Source of the DNA: Nephromyces sp. MM_2019
Taxonomy: Eukaryota; Apicomplexa; Aconoidasida; Nephromycida
NCBI GenBank assembly: GCA_015657535.1
Contig: JADHZB010002064.1
Span: 1-64,000 of the forward strand
DNA: 64,000 bases
Direction: 5' to 3'
Made by a program: the position numbers and the translations under genes. The notes beneath the pieces were generated by a model. That model had not been told where the DNA came from and did not search any database. It worked only from the letters and a program-made list of their open reading frames with translations. Positions 49,077 through 62,400 of this stretch are shown in pieces; position 1 is the first letter of the stretch, and the number at the start of each line of letters is the position of its first letter.

Positions 49077-51824
49077 ATGAATTCCTCGAATATATCTTTT
49101 GACAGGATCTTTGAAAGATTACAGGTAGGTTGAGACCCATGTCTGAATAATCTAACACTAACTCCCCTGGTTGAATGGCCCCGACCAGCTTATTTTTACC
49201 ATTAGAACATAAATCGTCCCCTCCATTTTCTTATTTCTCATTCAACTTTAACTATAATTCAGTTTTATGAAAAGAAATTAGTTTTGGATCAAGACTGTTT
49301 AAAACAAATTTATAATTCCTTTAAGGCAGAGCTCAAGGCTGTAAGTGATACCCATAAATTTCAGCTTCTATTTTGAGCAAAGAGTGAATTAACATTTTGA
49401 ATTAATATTAGCTTTTATGCAATTTTGGCTATTTAATAATATACTCGCAACAACCAACTTAGACATAAAATACAAAGTCTATTTTTTGACTGCATATAAT
49501 AAAATCTATTACATATTTTCCCATATAAAATTAGGGCTTGGAAGCTCATAAGCGCGATCCTGAGAAATATGATCCAAGAATATGTTCCTTTAAAATGCTT
49601 GACTCTTTTGTCCCTTCTGTGGCAACAGGAAATGAAAAAGGGGTAAACAATTATCACTAAAGCTTAACTTAGGCGAACTCTATAGACTTTTTTGCTATTT
49701 TGGACTATTTAATCTATAATTGAATTGATTGTTTTAATCTGAACAATTACCTTCAGATATATTACGCACTTGATTTTGGAGGAAGCTTCCTTAGATCAGT
49801 TAGAGTTAATCTAAAAGGAGAAGGAAAAATTGAAACAGATTATAATATATTTAGGTAAATTTTTGCACACCTTATAGCTATATCTCGTTATATTTTATAA
49901 TTTCATACTTTTTTTATTGTTCTACAATTTATCGTAAATATATTCTAATCTTAAAGTTTACACTCAAAAGAAGACATAGATCTCCCCAAAGGATTATTGG
50001 ATCCACTTACACCAGGATACTTATTGTTTGATCGACTTGTTAAACAAACCAAAATAATCATGGAAAATTATGGTGATCAAAATGCTCACAAGCCTTTATC
50101 AGTTGGATTTACATGCTCATTTCCTTGCCTCCAGAAGGTGAATAATATCTTTCGCATTAGATTGTCTTAACTAAGTTACAAATAATAATTGAAATTGTTT
50201 TCAATCTTATTAACAACTTGGCAAATTTATCTCATTTCGAATTATAATGCTGTTTTTATTTTAATACATACACTTTTCAGGGTTTAGCTATCTCTGAATT
50301 GATTGAATGGACTAAAGAATTCGAAACTGGCAATCACACCCCTAATTCTCCGGTTGTAGGTCAGGACGTAGGCTCACTTCTTGACCAAGCTTATAAAAGG
50401 AACAATGTTCCAGGGAAAGTGACAGCTGTCATTAACGACACGGTAGCTCAATCTCTATCAATTTTTAAAACTTGACCCATATGAATTTAAAACTTCGAAA
50501 ATGATTAAATACACAGCAATAAAACCAGAAAACTGTTAACTTCCCCACAAGGTAACTTAACTTTGATTATTTGTCCTAAATAGGTTGGCACACTATTATC
50601 CTGCGCTTATCAAAAGCCTGCCTCATATCCCGACTGTATGATAGGATTAATTTTAGGGACAGGATGTAATGCCTGTTATGTGGAGCCTAACTCAACCCCC
50701 TACAACTATGAGGGAAAAATTATCAATATTGAATTAGGAAATTTTAATAAGAATTTACCATTAACAGATATTGATTACCAGGTATTTACTAATTTTCAAA
50801 TAAAAAACCAATTATAAATGAATTGATTAAATTTTTAAGTGACATATTTTTTCACCTATTATGAATTCTCTACCCAATACTCCTTCAGATAGATTACCAC
50901 TCTAGCAATACTGGGCACCAATCATTGGAAAAATTAATAAGCGGTTGCTACATGGGAGAAATGGTAAGAGTTGCAATCACTCGCATTCTAGAGTCGAAAA
51001 CACCCGAAAAGGCTTGGTTAGTATTACATATTTCACCATTATATCTTCCAAAACAGATATTTTAAACAGTTTGTAAATATACAAGGAAATAAGCACATTG
51101 AACTCTCAAGAAGTATAATTTATATTCAATTTACACGAAAACTATGATCAATTATCACAACTCTTGATCTATTAAGCATTCAGATATAATGACTTATATA
51201 TAAAATTTTGTTTTGCATAGGAATGAAGACTCAATTACATCCTCAGATGTAGCTTCAATAGCACTTGATGAAGAACCAAGTTTATTAAGCACTTTGGCAA
51301 TATTAAAAAAGAACTGGAATGTAGACATGCCTTATGAATATTGCTCAATTATTCACAAAATATCTCGGCATATTTTGGGTCGTTCTGCAGCTCTTGCGGC
51401 TTGCGCTGTAGCCGCAATTGCAGATCACATTTGGGTAATATCGACTCAAGAGCTGTTATAATATAGTTGAATTATTACTATACATCATAGTTTATTTATT
51501 TATTATTATTTTGAACAAAAGTTATACCATACTCAATATATACTGCACTTGTAATTCAATCTGATATATAATTGAATTTTGCACTCTTATAAACATAATT
51601 GAAATACATATTTTCTAAAGGCTTCTACATCAACTCCTTTAACTTGTGGTGTGGATGGTTCGCTATATATTAAAAATATTTGGTACCAAAAAATAATGAG
51701 GAAATACCTCGATGTCTTGATTGAAAACAATGATTCTAAAAATATATTTTTGGCACCAGCTGATGATGGATCTGGTAAGGGCGCTGCTTTAATTGCTGCA
51801 ATAGCTGATATTTATACCCCATAA
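49077..51824 (+). CDS. Hexokinase, ten exons
   Basis: Exons 49077-49124, 49263-49340, 49535-49642, 49757-49854, 49957-50137, 50281-50442, 50584-50781, 50889-51016, 51221-51434 and 51621-51824 join in phase to 472 residues, the size of single-domain protist hexokinases. The enzyme phosphorylates glucose to glucose 6-phosphate. Motifs in order: phosphate-1 YALDFGGSFLRSVRV, sugar-binding LSVGFTCSFP and ELIEWTKEF, VVGQDVGSLL, catalytic Asp in VTAVINDTVGTL, phosphate-2 LILGTGCNACYVEP, the glucose-binding Glu in INIELGNF, EKLISGCYMGEMVR, and the adenosine motif TCGVDGSLY with the terminal GSGKGAALIAA. Oddities: the family usually has Glu-Trp-Gly after Ile-Asn, here Glu-Leu-Gly, and the DEL/NPG motif is HSSNTGHQ. 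All catalytic residues are kept. Confidence 0.93.
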
Positions 51825-52290
51825 ACTTAATTTATTAAAATTAACCATTAAATATGGAATACTCCATGAATCATAATTATATAATACATTTCAAATTGAT
51901 AATAGAAATTTTATTATTCCCACCACAAATACAATGCGATATATGTAATTCAAAGAAAAACTAAAAGAGAAAAATTTACCAAAATTTATCGCAGATTTCC
52001 ATATATAAATTAGCAAACTACACAGAAATTTTTAATTCATTTATATAATTTATAATAATTTATTCAATTCAATGTCTATTCTCAAAAATTTATTTTGTTT
52101 TAAAATGATTTTATCTTATTTTTAAAAATCTATTGGCCTCCTTTATTAGACAATATATATGTATTTTTTAATTTTATTATTCTATAATTAAATTTAAATG
52201 ACTATTAGTTTACCAAAATAATCCAACCAAAGGTCATTTTCATTATCTTATTAACTTAAAAAAGTTCCAAATAATTTATAAAAAACGGAG
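51825..52290. other. Convergent intergenic region
   Basis: Very AT-rich 3' regions of hexokinase and of the minus-strand gene; no gene seen. Confidence 0.5.
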
Positions 52291-54330
52291 CTATGGAGCT
52301 CTTTCAAATTCTGTCCATTCATCATTATTTTTATACTTCACTCCGTATTCGATTAAAGCTACAAAACACCAATAAGCTCGAGGTTGCATTTCAAATTCTG
52401 ATTTCCTTTTTCCTTGTTTAAGCGCTGCGTCTATAGCATTTACTGTTCTATCCAAGTCTTCATTTTGATTTGAGCTGTTACCTATTTGAAAGCTCAGAAT
52501 ACTTGAGCTTGTTGGTGCAAGGAAAATTCGCTGGTAGAAAAGTCCAAGAGTAAGCCCTATCTCCATTAGTAGAGGATCATCTACCTGTAATCTTTGTTTG
52601 CCTGTTTTCCAAGGATCAGTTTCAATTTTTAACAAATCGTAAGAATCTATTGTATCTTCTTGGATTAAATTTGTAAGCGTTTTAGCCAAATCAGAAACTT
52701 GTATAGATCCAAATGATTGTAAAGAAGGTGAGGAGAAAAATCCGGAAATATTCCTAATTTGTTCAGTTATTGGAGGAACAGGTGCTAAGTAGGCTGATGA
52801 CGTCTCCAAATCAACTCCTAGCTTCGAAAGATTTCTGATTTCTTTGTAAGGAGTGTCTGGGGAGATACATGGCCATAGGCAACTGATTGGTTCAAGTGGG
52901 AGAAAATTAGTTGAAAAAATGGCATATGAAAAGTGTGCAAAGAACAATGCAATGGGATGCTTGTGGGGAGAAAATACCAAAGGAGAAGGGATTTGTGAGC
53001 AAGATAGTGAGTTCCTTTGTAGGACAGCATCAATTGTTGAGTGATAGATTCCTATGCATCGTTTGATTATCTCTAATTGATTTGAAGCATAGGCAGCATG
53101 AATAGGGTAAAAAGGGATATTTGCTATAAATTCGGTAGAAGCAGAAGGGCCACTAGGATCGTCATCGAAATTGGGTATCATATTTGAGGGTAGAGAGCTG
53201 TCTAAAATTTGGAGTGGGCCTGTAAAATTTTTATTACGATTGTTAGGATGTAAAACTTCAAAATTTTCTGTTTCAGTTGAGGAAGATGAGTTAGATCCTT
53301 GCCTTTTTGGCTTATCAGAAAGATCATCAATTGAATGTTTTTGATCCTTTATAGTTGATTCGTTATTTTCCAAATTGCCTTTAATAGGTGAAGATCTGTT
53401 ATGTTCAGCTTCGTAACGTTGTAAAATTTCTTTTCTGCTTAGCATGGCAGATAAGCGTGTAGAAAGGAGTTTTTTAATAAATAAGGAGGCTTTGTTTAGG
53501 ATTGAAGGTAGATATTGCCCAGATGACCAAGGTGTATGAGCGGATTGAATATTTATGAATTCAAAGGACCCTTTAACGATATCATCTGAATAATTCTGAG
53601 CAAAGAATATTAGTAGTTGCTCTATACCAATAAAATTTTCTTTTTCAAGATCATCTAAATCGTCTGTATTCATTAAATATTCCCAATGTTTTTGAAATCC
53701 TTGAGAATTATCCCTTTCTTGAAGGACACAACACTTGATGAGTTGATGACAAATGTCAATTCGATAAGGTGGAAGATGAGTACGTGTTAGATAAGTCCAG
53801 CATAAGCATGGAAGTAAAGAACAAATAAAGCTCTGAATAAATTGTAAATCTCCAATTGAAAGTGTGTAATTGGCTTCATCTAAAGAGCTTGTTATTGTGG
53901 TGGACTTAACATTATCGCTTGTGCCAAAAATCTTCCACAGATCAATAAGTAATCTGCAAAATGAATCCTTTTCGTCGCCAGGTATATAACTCAATATCAC
54001 GAGCAAAGCTGTGTAAAGTGGAACAGGCCTATCAAGATTTACGTTTTCAGAAGGAAAAGATGAGGAAAAAATTATCTCAATCAAACTTAAAAGTTTAGAA
54101 GGATAGGGAATAAGATCTCTCAATGAATCAATAAAATCATTAAGTAAATTCAATACTAAGCCACTCTTTTCGGTAGATTCTATTGGTTCTGAGGCCAATT
54201 TCCAGAATAATGACTCAAATAAATCTAAGCAGTTAGAAATATTAGGTGAGTCCGAAATGATATTCTTATGATATGTGAAAGGGGGTTGAGGTAGCAAGAA
54301 ATTTCCTTGCCACCCGGGTTTGTTTTTCAT
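52291..54330 (-). CDS. 679-residue helical protein, possibly hyccin-like, single exon
   Basis: A long uninterrupted frame with normal coding composition. The N-terminal third is predicted all-helical (PVPLYTALLVILSYIPGD, SFICSLLPCLCWTYLTRT, DICHQLIKCCVLQ). The pattern of a Leu-rich helix followed by LLPxLxWxYL and a Cys/Leu-rich helix recalls hyccin (FAM126), which with TTC7 and EFR3 holds PI4-kinase alpha at the plasma membrane. A central Ser/Asn/Lys-rich linker (about 310-390) is disordered, and a second helical part (IPFYPIHAAYASNQLEIIKRC to PRAYWCFVALIEYGVKYK) follows. No membrane span or signal. The hyccin link is a weak pattern match only; a generic helical-repeat trafficking protein is equally possible. 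Intronless, unlike most neighbours. Confidence 0.7.
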   Translation of the reverse strand: MKNKPGWQGNFLLPQPPFTYHKNIISDSPNISNCLDLFESLFWKLASEPIESTEKSGLVLNLLNDFIDSLRDLIPYPSKLLSLIEIIFSSSFPSENVNLDRPVPLYTALLVILSYIPGDEKDSFCRLLIDLWKIFGTSDNVKSTTITSSLDEANYTLSIGDLQFIQSFICSLLPCLCWTYLTRTHLPPYRIDICHQLIKCCVLQERDNSQGFQKHWEYLMNTDDLDDLEKENFIGIEQLLIFFAQNYSDDIVKGSFEFINIQSAHTPWSSGQYLPSILNKASLFIKKLLSTRLSAMLSRKEILQRYEAEHNRSSPIKGNLENNESTIKDQKHSIDDLSDKPKRQGSNSSSSTETENFEVLHPNNRNKNFTGPLQILDSSLPSNMIPNFDDDPSGPSASTEFIANIPFYPIHAAYASNQLEIIKRCIGIYHSTIDAVLQRNSLSCSQIPSPLVFSPHKHPIALFFAHFSYAIFSTNFLPLEPISCLWPCISPDTPYKEIRNLSKLGVDLETSSAYLAPVPPITEQIRNISGFFSSPSLQSFGSIQVSDLAKTLTNLIQEDTIDSYDLLKIETDPWKTGKQRLQVDDPLLMEIGLTLGLFYQRIFLAPTSSSILSFQIGNSSNQNEDLDRTVNAIDAALKQGKRKSEFEMQPRAYWCFVALIEYGVKYKNNDEWTEFERAP

Positions 54331-56105
54331 TTTGAAAAAGTTTTATTTTAAAGATATAGGGATGCTGATTTAGGTGCATTTAAAGCGAGTATATTATTTA
54401 GGTGAGTTCATCATGCTTCTTAAACCTGATATAAGATATTGTCGGTTTTTTGTTTTGAAGTAGCTTATTAAGTTTAATATAGTTTTGTAATATACCATTA
54501 GTACAAGCTTTCCTTTCTTGCATAAAATCGTAAATCGTTTTATATTCCGAATTGCTCTATTCTTTGATACCTTAATTTAAAATCAGAGAGAAAGAGGTAA
54601 TAGATGAAAATTTATTTCAGGATTTTTATTAATTACCTTATTTTGTTGCGTTTGTTACGTAGATACCAAAGGCATAGAGATGAAAATGAAAGAACAAAAA
54701 AGACAAGTATAAGGAAAGATAGAAAGGTGATAGGCGAGTCTGAAGTCTCAACTGAAACCTCTTTTACCTCATCTGAAAAAAATAGGAAAGATTTAGTTGT
54801 TAAATGGTCAAATAAATTGAAAAGTTCCATTTAGATGTAGCTATGAGTTTGATGTTCTGGGAATTTATAATGCTTATTGTATACTTACCCTTGCATAAGA
54901 TTGAACCGAATTTCAGTGAAGTAAAAAAAATTAGTGCCCAATGTAAAGTGTGGTTTGATAATTTTGATTTCATAATTTTCTCCTAAGTCAAATTAATAAT
55001 TTCTGTAATTAAAAATTTGCTCGAGTCGCCAGATGTTTTATTGATCTTTATCTTAGCATAGTATGGTAAGGCTAGTGTTATGCACATGCAAGATCAATTT
55101 AGTACTCTTTTTTATGTCAGGAAAATAATTGCTAAGAAAGTCATTTAAATTGATGGACCGAAAACTTAATTTACACAATAAAGTGTGTTTATTCTTTATA
55201 ACTGTGAGGTTATTTATCGCCTGTAGGAATTATCAATAAGGGATAATTGCAGTTATGGATCTATTAGGGCAAGAAAAAAATTAAGAAACTACGTGACTAG
55301 AAAGTTTCTATAATTACACAGCAGCCCGGAAAACTAATAAGCTAGTGTTTTCATGTAGTTGGATTGCTCTATGGCAAGGGATGCTTTAATGACCTCAATT
55401 ATAAGAAGTTTATAATGCATCACAGGTCAAATCACCTTGAAATGTAGATGGTCGTAGAGAGTTCAAATTTCTTTGAATCTATATAATTCGAGTTCTTTAA
55501 AAATAAGATGGCTAAAGACTGAAGCGCATTATAAACTAAATTGGATTAATTTAGTATTTGTTACTTTCAAAGGTGATTATTTGATTATTACTAATGATAT
55601 TAGTGTTTAATTTCAGTTTCACAGATGGCATACTTATTAATAAAAATGAATCTTATTATGAATATATAATTAACTAGTATGAGATTACACAAAATAAGCC
55701 AGAAAATCAGTTCTTCAGAAATTTCTTTTCACTTGTTTTACAAGTAATAAGACACTTGTTTGAAATAAGTTTATTTGAGTGTACAAATTTATATATATAT
55801 GACGAAAATGTTGAATTGTAGAAATTGTGTCATTAATTTAAATTAAAAATAATGTATGTTATAACTTTTATTAAAGTTATAAATGACTATAAATACATAT
55901 AATCTAATGGCAAATTTGACTCTCCGGCTGCAAATGTTGTGATAGTAAACAGTTTTAACTTCATAGTTATATGAAGAATTGAAAATTTTATTTATAATAT
56001 TTAACTTCCACATGTTTTTGGCTAAAATTCAGGAGTGTGCTTTGATAAAACATAAATTTCAAGTTTTAGTATGCTGGATAGTTGAAATTTTAAATAAGGG
56101 GAAAT
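54331..56105. other. Intergenic region with one doubtful small ORF
   Basis: A plus-strand frame at 54604-54837 would give 76 residues: a hydrophobic start (FRIFINYLILLRLL) followed by a Lys/Glu/Ser-rich tail. It has an ATG and plausible composition but no other support. The rest of the interval has no gene signal. Confidence 0.4.
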
Positions 56106-56745
56106 TTACTTTTTTCCTCTTTTCTTTCGATTCTTTGAGACTTTTGCAGATGCAACATCTTGCTGTTTTTGGACCTCACTTTGTGCCTTGGATTTTATGT
56201 CATCATATAACTCGCCCATTTTTATCATAAGTATTTTTTCTGAGTAACCAACAATAGATAGCAAATGATACTCGCTAGAAAAAGAGGAGAGTGTATCCAA
56301 TTAATATTTTTATTGCAATTACACTAATAAGGGTCATAAATACATTAAAAACAAGGGGATATTTCTTACTAGAACTAATATCAGGGTTGACGAGTTCACC
56401 AGAGGTTGTTTTAAGCTGTACTCTTAATCTTCCTTTAATCATCCAGTCCCGGGAATAAGCTTTATTCTGTTCAAATTTAAATTATAAGCTTTGATAAAAG
56501 TAAAATGGTGTGTTGGCATGAATTTTTACCTCTTCTATACAGCATGGTAGATTTAAGTGTTCACAAATAGCTCTCATATCCTCTAAGCAGGGATTCTTAA
56601 CAGATTTTTGTAGCTGTGTTCTCCTGCCTTGAACAGTGGTTTTCTCAGCATTTATATAATTTGGATAAATAATATTCCATTTATTCATGTTAGTAGAAGA
56701 TGGTTGAATACTATCTAAATTTTCTTCACCTATATCAGAATTCAT
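56106..56745 (-). CDS. SRP19: Signal recognition particle 19 kDa subunit (SRP19), three exons
   Basis: SRP19 binds SRP RNA helices 6 and 8 and lets SRP54 assemble for co-translational targeting to the ER. Exon 1 (56745 to about 56530) contains WNIIYPNYINAEKTTVQGRR, the most conserved SRP19 motif (xxYPxYxNxxKTxxxGRR), then AICEHLNLPCCIEE. Exon 2 (about 56472 to 56370) begins NKAYSRDWMIKGRLRVQLK, matching the RNA-contacting YSRxxxxxGRVRVQLK segment. Exon 3 carries the helical end and a basic tail (SKNRKKRGKK) with its stop at 56106, as in other eukaryotic SRP19. The second intron boundary is uncertain: the best donor GTAAGAAAT does not fit the phase of the best acceptor at about 56266, while a donor slightly downstream (near 56351) does fit another acceptor. 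Confidence 0.85.
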
Positions 56746-57469
56746 TTTCTCGTAATGGATTTTATATAATTGAAATGCAAACAGTTAAGTAATTTGAATG
56801 AATAATTTCAAAACACTTGTGAAATAATTATTATAATAAAATAATAATAATTAGATCGAGAAGATTCAGTGTATTAAAACTCAAAATGGTAGTTTTGTAG
56901 AAATATATGAGTAGTTTTTTAAATCCTGAATTATCTGATTTGAAACACTTTTGCTATGAATTGATAATTTTTCTAACAACACTTATTTGAAATACAACCT
57001 AAACAGACTGTTGAAAATTGAAATGGAGCACAAACAATATCGATATTTTTATCCTCACGACATTCATTGATCAGGAAAACATAAGACAACTCCACTATCA
57101 ATTTCTTTCACGCCTACACTATTTAAATCAAATTTTCAAAAATCTCTATAAAAAATTTATATCTCTTGAATTATACTCAATCTTGGAATATATTTTAGCT
57201 CCCAAATATACATCACATATTAAGCTAATTCTGCATGAACATTGTCAACTTCACCTAGAGTAGATGTAAGGTGATATTCAAACGAAACTTAGGCTTATAT
57301 TGTTATACAAAATTTATAGAAATGTATGCATTAGATATAAAAGAGAATTTATCAGCAAACTATACTCTTTTCTCCTCACTTATAAGCCAATTTAACATTA
57401 AAATGAAGAAGAAAGCTTTATAATAGCTATTATAACGATATAGATTTGAAACCTTAACATATCTTAAGC
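56746..57469. other. Divergent intergenic region
   Basis: AT-rich; an 81-codon frame at 57018-57263 has no support. Promoters for SRP19 and the gene at 57470 are expected here. Confidence 0.45.
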
Positions 57470-58616
57470 ATGTCATTGATTGGAAATATCAACACATACA
57501 CACTTATGCTTCACGGCAATTTCTATCCTTATGGGATATTGAGAAACCTCAATGTACAGAAACATTACATTCACACCAATTTCAGTAGCAATTGGTCACC
57601 ACTTCAAATAAGACGGAGAAGATGGTTCCATGTACAATACCCACCCCTCACAAGCCAAAGATCTGCAATCTTGAAGGTAGATTATCGAGCTATTTATGAC
57701 AAAACAATAAATTAAACCAATTGAGATATCCCTAGAATTAGATTACAAGCCCAATCTTATTTTTTAATTAACCTTATAATTGCTCTCAACTATACAATAA
57801 ATGTCATGAATTCTTCAATTTTTATTCAAATCTAAAATCATTTGGCTACCCTTAAAATCACTTTTACTACATAAATCTCTTGATTACTTTCATAAACGCT
57901 TTTTAACATTTAATAGATAATAACTAATTAATTAACTTTATTGTTTTCAGCTTCACAAAAATTATTCCAAGCTTTTTTTTATATGTAATGGCTGGTCTTC
58001 TCACCTAAACACCAACAATCTTGAGGAAAAACACATGAAAAGATTGAGAATTTTGAGACAGAAAACTATCCCGATAGACGATAGAAAAATAAAAAAAAAG
58101 TTTGTTCAGGGTTTGTTACTGCAAGGTTACATAATAAAATTTGCAACACTGCAACTAATTATTTTTTATTCCATTTCAGATGGTTTATATAAAGTCAACA
58201 CTCCTTGTTTGGTATTTGCTAAAACTCAATCCCATCAGTAAGCTGCTTTTCTTTTATTCCTAATTTATCAATCATTAACCCCTTGCAATTTCATCTCTTA
58301 TTCAAAAATCCACAAGGCTAATTGAAACTCTCAGCCTTAAAGAAGTAAATGAACTGGAAAACTTGGCACCAATTATCAAATCCGCTTTTCTAGGTGAGCT
58401 GAACTTATTCAATACATATTCTTATCCTTGAAACAGGCCTAATCATTAGTTATGCGATTTCCCGATTTTACTTTCATAATAATTCATTACACCTATTCTT
58501 TCAAATAAGGATTTAATGACATACATATTCTTCACTTTCTTATAGAATTGGAATCTCGAGTAAAAGACGATGAAAAAAATGACTTACGAGCTAATCATAA
58601 ACCTCTAACAATATGA
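57470..58616 (+). CDS. 190-residue protein, five exons, possibly mitochondrial
   Basis: Exons 57470-57676, 57951-58110, 58180-58237, 58317-58393 and 58546-58616 join with matching phases to exactly 190 codons plus stop, strong evidence for a real gene. The first 70 residues lack acids and contain a basic stretch (SPLQIRRRRWFHVQYPP), fitting a mitochondrial presequence. The middle is basic (HMKRLRILRQK, DDRKIKKKF), and the end is an amphipathic helical segment, LIETLSLKEVNELENLAPII, then an acidic tail. The helical segment faintly resembles the N-terminal dimerisation helix of bacterial-type ribosomal protein bL12, but its C-terminal domain is absent, so I do not assign it. A mitochondrial ribosomal or assembly protein is an inference only. 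Confidence 0.6.
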
Positions 58617-59473
58617 TTAAAATTTGTATATTAGCTCAAATTTAGGATTACTATTAGCTTTCAAGTCATCTTTATTATTAACCTGCTTCAATTTTTGAGT
58701 TTTGGTTTTTATAGATGCAACAATATATAATATTAACTTATTCTAACATTAATATAAATGTAATAACATGTGTGCTTGTGGGCTATAGTATGTATACATT
58801 CTTTATCATTTTGATGTTTAGTTGAATCTCTTTACTTAGAAGCACAAATATATATTTTGAAGCGAGTCTGTGCGACATATACACAATCCTTAAAAACAAA
58901 TCTATTTAGAAAATACCAAATATCCCGATAAATAATAAGTTATCTAAAGAAAAACAATAAATAAATAATTTTGAGAGATGAATAGAATTAATTAGATGAA
59001 ACGGCTTTCAAATCATAGCTAACCATATATTTATAGACCAATCCAACCTATTTTTGATATTTGGAAAAATCTCGGCCTATAAGATTTAACAATTGATTGC
59101 AAACATACTATGCTATGAATATGTACATAAATAACTCTTAACTTTTAAATTCTACATTCATCTATAAGTAACCTTTGTTTGAAAAATTATACATTGAAAT
59201 TCATCAAATAACACCCATCTTGGCAAAATGAATTTCACTCATTTCATCCAATGAGTGAATAATGGCTTAGAAACTGAGTAAATATATGCCATCTCACCCT
59301 TAGATTTTATTACACGTCACTACTCTTGAAATTTTTAGCCATAGAAAGTAGCAACCATTAAAGCATCCTAAGGAATGGGTAACACATACACATTTCGTTT
59401 GTTCTATGTCTTCGAGCTATTTTGAAACCATATGTAAGATGTTAAATGTTCATCCTATTTCTATATATACCAG
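58617..59473. other. Interval upstream of the nucleoporin-like gene
   Basis: No coding exon could be identified with confidence, although the next gene needs a start exon. One candidate ATG is at about 59375, but it leads to an early stop. Confidence 0.4.
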
Positions 59474-62400
59474 ATTTACGTGATGACTCCTCAATGATTG
59501 AGGACTTAAGAGACTCCCTCGAAAAGAGTTTCACCTATTGGAAATACAACTACAAGGATGCCCTCAAGGCTAATATAAGTACAGTCAAAGCGACACTTAA
59601 GAAGTTAAACAGGTACATTTCTTCTACAAAAAATGGCAAAGCTAAATAAATATTAAAACTAATGACTAACAAACTTATCTTGGAGTGTGAATATTGTTTA
59701 TAATCGGCTATGAACCATAACAGACACCTCATGTTTTATAAACGACCGAGTGTGTATATCGTTCACCTTTATATATAAACAACCGAATATTCTTGTGGTT
59801 TACCTTTCTATATAGTTCATTGTATGTGTGATCAAATCTGCTTTTAGTTTACCTTTTTTTAAACTCCTTATGGTGACCAAAACACTTATTAACGATCGAA
59901 TATATATATGAATTGCTCACTCTTGAACAGTTCATTGCGTGGATAGTCAATTATCTACTTAACTTACTTTATTTTTACTTACCTCATTTTGCTTACCTTA
60001 GCCAAAAGGATGACGCAACTCAGAGCTTAATTCAAAATCGCTTTTCCACTATTGTTTCCGAAATTTGCCATAACATTGTTGATCAAGCTGCTTCAAACCT
60101 TAGTGAAGAATCTATTGACAAAGTAATGAAATATTTTCTCACTAAGCCCATTAGCTTTTAAAGAAAAATGAGATCCTCCCTGAAATACATAATTTCGCAT
60201 ATAAATAATTTTTATAGAATTTTCTAAGTTTTATGCTCTATTATATGAAATCATGTATATCAATTTAGCCTCGCCACAGCTTAGAATCTAAGAGAATCTC
60301 TTTGCTTAAGTTTATCGAATTCCTAGAGGAAAATCAACTCTTTTCATATCTAAATCTTACTGAAAGGTATGAGAATAAGAAATTTCTTGAAATATATTAC
60401 TTATCATATGATTTTAAAACATTTGTGAGTTACATATCAGACAAAACTCCTGCAGAGATTATTTACTATGCACTTTCACATACCATACAATTATGATCCT
60501 ATTCAAAATCAATTTATTTATATTATATATATTATTCAGTACACACACACTGTATTTAATAGAAACTAATGATTATCCATACAGCTATTTCTTATTATAC
60601 CCTATTTTTATGAATTTGAGGGCTTTATTTATTGGACTACATTTTGGAACACATTTTATATTTTTCACAGATCACACTACTGTAGTTTATTCGAAAGGAT
60701 AGCTGGTTTACAAAGCATACGTCAATTTCAAATTCTTAATTCTGCTAATATCGATGGAGTTATAAAGAATTTAGTAGAATCATACACTGAGAAGCCTTAT
60801 CCAGAACCAACACTTGAAAAAGAAGATAACTTTGACATAACCTTTTACTCTTATGTCACATTTAGCCCTATTATTATAACCTGCTTAGTGGAGCACATCT
60901 TATCCCTAGTAATATATAAAATTGAAATTAGAGATAGAAGCTTTTTTAATTTGGCATCTTTTTTGCACATTAACTTTAGTTTTGATTTGAATTATTTTTG
61001 GCACACAATTTTAGATTACGCTCGGATTATTTTGAAATGTTGAGGCCACAACATCACTAATTACACACATATTTACACAATCATATTATGACCTACACCA
61101 TCATAATTTTGCATTTGTTTACTCAAGCTTTCATATATAAACATTGACGCTTGCGCATTTATGCTAGTACACTAAGTTACACACTACTATTTATAACCAC
61201 ACATTAATACACTTTTGAGCGTTCATACTCCCAAGTCAATCTTTTTTATCTAAGCATGTATTTTATCAACAATTACTGCCGTTTTACACATGAATTTCAC
61301 CATATGCTGTATATTTATTCTTCAGGGCAAAACCATTAAAGGCTCAAACTCGCTTTCGGCAAATTTTATTGAAATTGTACAGTGTGGTAAAGTAATCTTA
61401 AGTTATATTACTTCTATTATCAATACATCTGACATTTACTACGAAGTAAGAAACTAAACATTTCAACTACAAACTTTATAATACACCTAATTTTAAGTAC
61501 TTATCATGACTTATTGCTCACTACAAGCTTTTCATTGTAGATTTGAATATCGAAATAGTATTTTTGTATTCATATTTTTACACAATCATCACATTATATC
61601 TATATACCTTTGTCTATTTTTTTATAGCGCCTCAAAATTTATGAAAATCAAACTTTAGAATCACAGAATACTTTTAAATATTTGCCAGTCGACCCACCAC
61701 CCATTAACACTTCTCTAGACTGGTTAATTGGACAAGAATTTTCCGGTAAATTGATATCACTTCACATAATTCTTGTTTGATTAAATAAATTTAAACAAAT
61801 ATATAAGCTACCATTCCCTTATTTACACCAACATATACATAGGCAAATATATTCACAAAATCACCCTTTCTCTATGGACAAGTTCAAACATTTTAATAAT
61901 AAGATGTTAATCTATTTATATAATAAATTTCATTTTTCATACTAGGTGCCGCCATCCTGCCATCACTACAATTATTAGTTGAAAGCCTGTGTGATTTATT
62001 TGTCTCAAATACAAAGAATTTACTTCAATATAGCCATGAAACCAATTCATCAGACACACCTATAAGAGAGGTATATGCGTATGCGTGTGCTTCTTAGATT
62101 AAAGTGTCCTTAATATAATTTTCATTAGACAATTTTCCTTGATTACACGACATAATAATTTAATATCAAGCTATTTAGATTGTTCACTCAATCTATAACG
62201 TCGAATAATGCACATTTACTTCAGTTTCAACTTTTATAAATTAAAATTAAAACATTCTTTTAATTATTCAAAGGAGACCGATATAATTGATGTATTCATT
62301 TAAGATATTACACTATACTTATTACATATATGCCAAAATATTCTATACAAACCTTTATTGAAGCTTATCTCCTTAGATGCTAATACTATATATATCTACA

